Of a stretch of 19,161 nucleotides of DNA, positions 14,356-19,161 are shown in pieces; the first letter of the stretch is position 1, and every line of letters begins with the position of its first letter. The stretch lies in assembly GCA_041667115.1 (NCBI GenBank), contig JBAYFO010000068.1, forward strand, positions 1-19,161, written 5' to 3'. Source of the stretch: UBA1563 sp041667115 (GTDB lineage: Bacteria; Bacteroidota; Ignavibacteria; Ignavibacteriales; Ignavibacteriaceae). The notes under the pieces were generated by a model that worked only from the letters and a program-made list of their open reading frames with translations, was not told the DNA's origin and did not search any database. Both the position numbers and the translations under genes were made by a program.

Positions 14356-15642
14356 TTATTTAAATGCTGTTTGCTTTTTTATTAAATGCGTTACAATAAA
14401 GTAATATGCAATAAGATAACTTAAATTAATTAAAAAAGATGAAAAGGCTGCACCGTATAAACCGTATTTAGGGATTAACCATAAATTTAAAAATATGCTT
14501 CCCACAGCTAGAGGAACACCTATAAATAGGGCAATAAATGTCTTTTCAAAAAAAACAATATAGTTGCTGTACAGAGGTGTAACTGCCGAAAATATTTGTG
14601 TCAACAATAAAATTGGCAACAAGTATAGGACCCTTCCATACTTCATATCAATAATATGGAAAATAAGAAGTAGCTTAAACGCAAGGATAATAAGCAGCGA
14701 CAAAAGAAAAAAGAAAACGGCAATCTTTATAATTATTTTAAAAGTTTTTTCTTTGTTGAGTTGCAAATTTTTCTCTTTGAAGAAATGCGGGAGCCAAATA
14801 TTCTGAAATGTCATAAACATCATCGGGATAATACCGGCAAGTGCAAAACCAAGATTATAAACAGCTAGATCCTTAAAGTTACCATACTTCTCTAAGAAGA
14901 ATTTATCACTAAAATTTAGAACAAGCCCCAATACCGCGGAAAGCATAACCGGAACAGCTAATGTGAGTGATTTCTTCGCAAGCGTTTTGTTGAACTTCCT
15001 TCGCCATGCTTTTATATAAATTGGACCAAAAACGAACAAGAAACTTAATTCCAACAAATACGTAAACTTCAACCGAACCATAACTGAATCGGCTTTATAG
15101 AAATACAAAAGAGAAATTACAATTCCGTTTACAAAAATTAATCGGAGAAAGTTATAGAGTTGAACATGTTTAATGTTTTGACTTGTTAGAAAATAATTAA
15201 AAAGCATAAATGAATAGACTGAAACCGTAATCGCAAGAAATATCGAATTTCTATAACTGTTATAATCAATTTTATTTTTAAAAAGGAATGTAACAACATG
15301 ATAATCGAGCCCCGCGAAATAAGTAATAAGTAGACATACCGAGAGAAAAGATATGAGCATTATGTTTATTGTGTATAGGAGACTTCCACGCTCATCCTCG
15401 TTTTGAAAATCTTGATATAATTTGCTTTGTGCAATATACAATCCGAAATTCATTACCAATGAGAAAACTGAGATTATTGCAAGGAGGTAAGTGTAGAGTC
15501 CATAGGCGTCTTGCGTCATCAGTTTTAAATAAACCGGAAGCAAAATAAAATTTGAAAGTTTGACCAGAATATCTACGCTAAAAACCTTAGCATAATTTTT
15601 TACAAGGACATTATCTTTATATTTCTCAATTACTTTAAGCAT
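14356..15642 (-). CDS. Wzx-like polysaccharide flippase (MATE/MurJ-like fold)
   Basis: A 428-residue integral membrane protein with roughly 12 hydrophobic segments spread over its length, the layout of oligosaccharide-lipid flippases of the PST family. The N-terminus has the typical signature LPVYLKLMTQDAYGLYTYLL (35-54), matching the YG-containing first loop of Wzx/SpoVB-like proteins. A conserved region near residues 240-290 includes LVLNFSDKFFLEKYGNFKDL, and the last spans contain LIPKYGLYGAAFSSFLINLSY, again typical. It should move undecaprenyl-linked sugars across the inner membrane. It follows the YfhO-type gene by 23 bp and begins the part of the array that adds methyl groups and further sugars. 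The coding is strongly A/T-rich by eye. Confidence 0.88.
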   Translation of the reverse strand: MLKVIEKYKDNVLVKNYAKVFSVDILVKLSNFILLPVYLKLMTQDAYGLYTYLLAIISVFSLVMNFGLYIAQSKLYQDFQNEDERGSLLYTINIMLISFLSVCLLITYFAGLDYHVVTFLFKNKIDYNSYRNSIFLAITVSVYSFMLFNYFLTSQNIKHVQLYNFLRLIFVNGIVISLLYFYKADSVMVRLKFTYLLELSFLFVFGPIYIKAWRRKFNKTLAKKSLTLAVPVMLSAVLGLVLNFSDKFFLEKYGNFKDLAVYNLGFALAGIIPMMFMTFQNIWLPHFFKEKNLQLNKEKTFKIIIKIAVFFFLLSLLIILAFKLLLIFHIIDMKYGRVLYLLPILLLTQIFSAVTPLYSNYIVFFEKTFIALFIGVPLAVGSIFLNLWLIPKYGLYGAAFSSFLINLSYLIAYYFIVTHLIKKQTAFK

Positions 15643-15665
15643 CTACCGGATTACTCTTTTCATCA

Positions 15666-18218
15666 TTACACCGAGCTTTTCATTTTTCTTCTTTTAAGGA
15701 GTTCGAGCACAACCGAAATTAACAAGCCAAGAATCACTAGCGAACTAAGTGAAAGAGCAAGATTTTTAGCAATGACAAAACTTTTAGGTTCGTAACGGAA
15801 TTCAACTACGTGAGTCCCCTTCGGAACAATTATTCCCATCAAGGCATGATTAATACGATATATTTTTACTTCGGATTTATCAACAGTTGCATGCCAACCT
15901 TTAGGCATATAGGTGTCACTAAAGACTAAGAAATTATTCCCCGAAGCATTTACTTTTAAAGAAACATGTTCATCTTGATATTTTTCAATAACAACTGAAG
16001 TAGTTGAATCTGGGGACTGTACCTCCACTTTTCCATCTTGAACAAATGCAATTTCTTTTGGATCAAAGGCATTTGCTTTCATAGAACGTAAAACTTCCAG
16101 TGCCGGTTTTTGTTCAACTTTATTTGCAAGGAAAAAGCGAGGTAACACGTTTTCGTTTCTATAGACAAATTCCTTCCCGGAGCCACCCACCAAAACCAAG
16201 CCTGGAAATTGTACTTGTTGTTCCGTGATTATATATTTGACATTCGTTAAACGCCAAAGTGTTTGGTTAACCGGTCCCACAACATCCATCAAATCCTGAT
16301 ATGCTCTAGGTTTAATGCCGGAGTAACCGTAAAAATCTTCTAGCAGAAAATAAGCATTAAAATTTGAATTTTGATTAAATGAACCAAGCGAACCATCCTG
16401 TTTTATGTTGAAAATCCGGAATGGTTCATTGTCATGTTGTGCTTTAATAATGTTCACATATTCGGGGGTTTTGAACTGAGTTTTTACATCGGGATTTTCA
16501 ATATATTTTGCACCGCGAGCGTCAATTCTCCAAAGATCGATTAACACAACCGCAATAAATAAAATTGTCAAAACATCTTTACTGATCTTTTTATTCAAAT
16601 AAAACACTGCCGCCCAAAACGAAACCGTAAGTAAGGCAAATCCAACCAGAATATCGCCCGTAAACATCTCAGAGGTGTATTCAGCTAACGCTCGCAATTG
16701 CTGCGCCATTTGCCCTCTCGAAGCTTCGATACTTCCTGCGTATTCATTAACTCTGTTGATAAACCAATCGCCGATCACTTTATTAAAAAGAAGTGACAAG
16801 ACAAAAATTATTGTAACCGCATAAGCAAAATACTTTAGAAATTGTTCTGCTGTTTTGTTCGGAAATTCCCGCAACGAAATAATTTTCATCACACCCAAAC
16901 CGGCAAGAATTGGAAAGCTAAGTTGCATCAAAACCAGGATCATCGACGGAATCCTGAATTTATCAAAATAAGGGAGATAATTAAAAAGAATATCGTACAC
17001 AACTGAAAAGTTTTTCCCAAAGGAAACGAACAAAGCAAAAAGTGAAAGGACTGCAAGAAACTTTACCAACGGTTCTTTCCAGCGTGTAAAGACAGCAAAT
17101 AACGCCAAGAAAAAGATAAGAATTCCCATATACATTGCTACGTCAACAAAGGGCATTTGCCCGAAATAGGTATTAACTTCTGTAGGTTGATTTTCCGTAA
17201 GCGGTCCATTATAAACAGAATTACCAAATCCAAAGTAAGAAGGGATAAGAAACGTCATTACTTCACCGGGAGAAAACGACCAGTTGGTATGATACTCATA
17301 ATAGTCGGAAGCGGACTGTTTAGTATTGCCTGCCGATTCCTCTACGAGGCTTTTTGTCCCACGGGTAGAATAGGGAGTATACTCATATACCTGTGTTAAA
17401 CTGTCTGATTGTATCGCAACGGCAATTAATCCGGCAGCACCAAACACAAGTGCTGATTTAACTAATTTCTTCCGGAGTTCAACTTCTTTATTCGTGAAAG
17501 TATGAATGAAATAAAAAATATAATAAACACCTACCGCCAGTAACGTGTAATAAATAATCTGAACGTGAAAACCCTGAATAAAAAGTTGCAGCGCAATTAC
17601 AAGGATGAAGAAGTCAAGTAGCTTAATTCTTTCATGGAACCTGAACAGCAGAAGAAAAATTAAGGGAACCATACAGAGCGAAGTTAGCTTTGTTACGTGA
17701 CCTATATATAACAAAACTATTATCCCTGTACTGAAAGAAGTAGCGATTGCCGTAAACAGGCTTACAAGTGTATTCTTCGTTAAGTGTTTCATCAACATAT
17801 ATGATGTAGAGGCAAGAATAATAAGATAAAAACTCCACATCGTATATTCAACGGCGAAAAAGCTTGTAAAGAAATTTCGCACGGTAGTAAAAATCACATA
17901 GATCAAATTGAACCATGTAGATTCAGTTCCAAGCGCATACGCAGGCATACCTAGGAAGATATACGGATTCCACAAGGTAAACCCCTCTCTCGCTTTTTCT
18001 ACATAGGACTTCATGCTTGCCGAAGCAAGAATATCACCCGATTGAAAAGTTTTTCCCCCGAAATAAAGGGGATTTAAAAAGATTAAAAACAAAAGAAGAA
18101 GAACGACCAACACCGCCGGTAAATGATATTTTTCGGGAAGTACATTTTCCAAATGAAAATTTGCAAGGAGTCCGGTCTCCTGTTTTTCTTTTTTAACAAT
18201 TCTTTTTGATTTTGCCAT
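15666..18218 (-). CDS. YfhO-type membrane protein (GT-C glycosyltransferase-like)
   Basis: An 850-residue membrane protein of the YfhO family. The basic N-terminal tail (about 1-30, KSKRIVKKEKQE) leads to a first span (about 35-50, VLVVLLLLFLIFLNPL). The long first periplasmic loop includes YFGGKTFQSGDILA and FTLWNPYIFLGMPAYALGT (about 54-98), the family's acidic-D region. Ten or so further spans follow, up to about residue 550. Then comes a soluble extracytoplasmic domain (about 565-810) and a final span near 815-840 ending LLKRRKMKSSV. YfhO proteins are GT-C relatives that take sugar from polyprenyl-phosphate donors; in Bacillus subtilis YfhO acts in lipoteichoic acid glycosylation with the GT2 CsbB. 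Here a likely GT2 tail is two genes upstream and a flippase is downstream. A GTAGGTG ribosome binding site lies 5 bases before the ATG. Its acceptor in this organism is unknown. Confidence 0.85.
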   Translation of the reverse strand: MAKSKRIVKKEKQETGLLANFHLENVLPEKYHLPAVLVVLLLLFLIFLNPLYFGGKTFQSGDILASASMKSYVEKAREGFTLWNPYIFLGMPAYALGTESTWFNLIYVIFTTVRNFFTSFFAVEYTMWSFYLIILASTSYMLMKHLTKNTLVSLFTAIATSFSTGIIVLLYIGHVTKLTSLCMVPLIFLLLFRFHERIKLLDFFILVIALQLFIQGFHVQIIYYTLLAVGVYYIFYFIHTFTNKEVELRKKLVKSALVFGAAGLIAVAIQSDSLTQVYEYTPYSTRGTKSLVEESAGNTKQSASDYYEYHTNWSFSPGEVMTFLIPSYFGFGNSVYNGPLTENQPTEVNTYFGQMPFVDVAMYMGILIFFLALFAVFTRWKEPLVKFLAVLSLFALFVSFGKNFSVVYDILFNYLPYFDKFRIPSMILVLMQLSFPILAGLGVMKIISLREFPNKTAEQFLKYFAYAVTIIFVLSLLFNKVIGDWFINRVNEYAGSIEASRGQMAQQLRALAEYTSEMFTGDILVGFALLTVSFWAAVFYLNKKISKDVLTILFIAVVLIDLWRIDARGAKYIENPDVKTQFKTPEYVNIIKAQHDNEPFRIFNIKQDGSLGSFNQNSNFNAYFLLEDFYGYSGIKPRAYQDLMDVVGPVNQTLWRLTNVKYIITEQQVQFPGLVLVGGSGKEFVYRNENVLPRFFLANKVEQKPALEVLRSMKANAFDPKEIAFVQDGKVEVQSPDSTTSVVIEKYQDEHVSLKVNASGNNFLVFSDTYMPKGWHATVDKSEVKIYRINHALMGIIVPKGTHVVEFRYEPKSFVIAKNLALSLSSLVILGLLISVVLELLKRRKMKSSV

Positions 18219-18239
18219 TGAAACACCTACAGCTTAAAA

Positions 18240-19049
18240 TTATTTTTTTGCTATGAATAAAATTCCCGAACCGACTGAATTATTCGATATAAAATCGGTA
18301 TACATCATCATCAACGTGAAAGGAAATGTGATCAAATAATAGAACGGAAGGATGATAAAAAACAATTTGGAAATATTCAGCAATTGCATTGGATATTTAA
18401 TTCCCAACCGCCATGCTTTATCTCCCCAAAATCCATACGTATATTTTGAAAGATGCACCGAAAATCCAATCGGCTCCAATTTTGATTTCAAATCTTCGTA
18501 AGAATATCCCTGACGTGCATGTTCGCCGATAAAACTTTCGTCTTCATCATCGTGCACATCGCTCCCGCCAAAGATTGACGGGGTATTAATTAACATAAAC
18601 CCGCCTTTTTTTAACGCGCGGAAAAAGTTAGAGAAAACCTTCACATCATCTACGATATGTTCCATAACATCAATACAGACAATCAGATCAAATTTATTTT
18701 CATGTTTAATTTCTGTCAGGTCTTCAACTGCAAAAATAATATCAGAAAAATTATTTTCTTTGAAAAACCGGCGGCAGTCTTTAATCCAGTTTTCTTTTAC
18801 GTCAACAGATAAAATTGAATTCGGCAGAAGATTTTTCTTCATAAAATAAGAATACTGCCCGTAGCCGGTTCCGGCATCAAGAATTGAAATTTCCTTTTCC
18901 CCGAAAAGTTTTCTAAGATTTTTCAACTCGCGGCGAACATACCATGAACGAAGGAACATAAGGTCCAGGGTTTTATAAAAAATTTTCCTGGTGAAAGGGA
19001 AACGTTTTATTGCCGAGGCGAAAACATCTTTTACCGGATCGTAGTGCAT
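18240..19049 (-). CDS. Class I SAM-dependent methyltransferase with hydrophobic C-terminal segment
   Basis: A 269-residue protein. Motif I is SILDAGTGYGQYSYFM (55-70), the acidic strand-2 end is LSVDVKENWI (80-89), the adenine-contact region is FAVEDLTE (106-113) and strand 4 with its helix is DLIVCIDVMEHIVDD (121-135), followed by LKKGGFMLINTPS (146-158). The core therefore looks complete. Residues 225-252 are strongly hydrophobic (ISKLFFIILPFYYLITFPFT), suggesting association with the membrane, as would suit a lipid-linked substrate. It lies 21 bp upstream of the YfhO-type gene, after a truncated gene at the window edge. I infer it methylates a polyprenyl-linked sugar, but the sequence does not show this directly. 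No strong ribosome binding site is visible before the ATG (only AAG at about 8 bases). Confidence 0.82.
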   Translation of the reverse strand: MHYDPVKDVFASAIKRFPFTRKIFYKTLDLMFLRSWYVRRELKNLRKLFGEKEISILDAGTGYGQYSYFMKKNLLPNSILSVDVKENWIKDCRRFFKENNFSDIIFAVEDLTEIKHENKFDLIVCIDVMEHIVDDVKVFSNFFRALKKGGFMLINTPSIFGGSDVHDDEDESFIGEHARQGYSYEDLKSKLEPIGFSVHLSKYTYGFWGDKAWRLGIKYPMQLLNISKLFFIILPFYYLITFPFTLMMMYTDFISNNSVGSGILFIAKK

Positions 19050-19085
19050 TAAATTCTTAACGTGTTTGTTGTTTGAAGTGCATTA

Positions 19086-19161
19086 TTAAATGTTACGTTG
19101 CTTTATGGTGTATTCTTTTTCGCTTTGCGAACTGTGAACCATCATCTCACCCAGCAACCCG
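19086..19161 (-). CDS. Glycosyltransferase family 2 (polyprenyl-phosphate type), C-terminal fragment
   Basis: The minus strand is open from the window edge to a TAA at 19088-19086 and encodes 24 residues that begin GLLGEMMVHSSQSEKEY and end TIKQRNI. The GLLGE motif followed by a short charged tail with a Y-x-I-(K/R) ending is the usual C-terminus of DPM1/GtrB/CsbB-like GT2 enzymes, which load sugars onto polyprenyl phosphate at the membrane. The gene is on the same strand as the array and ends 37 bp before the next start (19049), so it is probably its upstream member. With so few residues the family call is provisional. Confidence 0.5.
   Translation of the reverse strand, partial: GLLGEMMVHSSQSEKEYTIKQRNI

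Noticed and set aside
17157..17399. Plus-strand open frame of 80 codons inside the YfhO-type gene.
   Set aside because: Antisense shadow of a long membrane-protein gene with no supporting signal.
1..19161. CRISPR arrays, tRNA or rRNA genes, insertion sequences, integrases and attachment sites.
   Set aside because: Reading both strands I found no regularly spaced repeats, cloverleaf-like sequence, transposase motif or terminal inverted repeats.

Overview
The window looks like a chromosomal segment of a low-GC bacterium of the Bacteroidota/Ignavibacteriota type. This is an inference from overall composition and gene repertoire: a receiver-plus-PPDK_N fusion protein, a tandem TonB C-terminal-domain protein, and a YfhO-type giant membrane protein. 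No rRNA or other taxonomic marker is present. There are no tRNAs, CRISPR arrays, insertion sequences or integrases.

Left third (1-6948). A truncated minus-strand gene at the left edge starts like an alpha/beta hydrolase. It diverges from a plus-strand operon encoding an ECF-type sigma factor, a membrane anti-sigma factor with a zinc-binding domain, and an exported protein with two TonB C-terminal domains (188-1932). A 14-bp perfect hairpin separates this operon from a convergent 993-residue protein (1981-4962, minus). That protein joins two receiver-like domains to the nucleotide-binding domain of pyruvate phosphate dikinase/PEP synthase, but lacks the phosphohistidine and PEP-binding domains. 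Divergent from it is a two-gene unit with overlapping stop and start: a small methyltransferase and a glycosyltransferase (5087-6948).

Middle (6949-7455). A monocistronic HU-family DNA-binding protein is followed by a clear rho-independent hairpin terminator, which also separates it from the convergent operon on its right.

Right 60% (7456-19161). One long, tightly packed minus-strand array carries at least twelve genes, entering from beyond the right edge. In transcription order it has: the tail of a likely polyprenyl-phosphate glycosyltransferase (GT2); a methyltransferase with a hydrophobic tail; a YfhO-type GT-C membrane protein; a Wzx-like flippase; two methyltransferase-like proteins; a GT2; a MetW-like methyltransferase; an FkbM methyltransferase; a GT8-like glycosyltransferase; an FdtA-type 3,4-ketoisomerase; a DegT/FdtB-type aminotransferase; and a small membrane protein. 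Most junctions are 0-5 bp gaps or 1-4 bp overlaps.

Read together, the array is a cell-surface glycan locus. FdtA plus the aminotransferase should make a nucleotide-linked 3-amino-3,6-dideoxyhexose, glycosyltransferases assemble the glycan, up to five methyltransferases decorate it, and the flippase and YfhO protein handle membrane translocation and extracytoplasmic transfer. There is no polymerase, acetyltransferase or dTDP-glucose synthesis gene in view, so the pathway must be completed elsewhere. The features most worth following up are the REC-REC-PPDK_N protein, the concentration of methyltransferases, and an A9 tract at a methyltransferase/glycosyltransferase junction that could produce a fusion by frameshifting.
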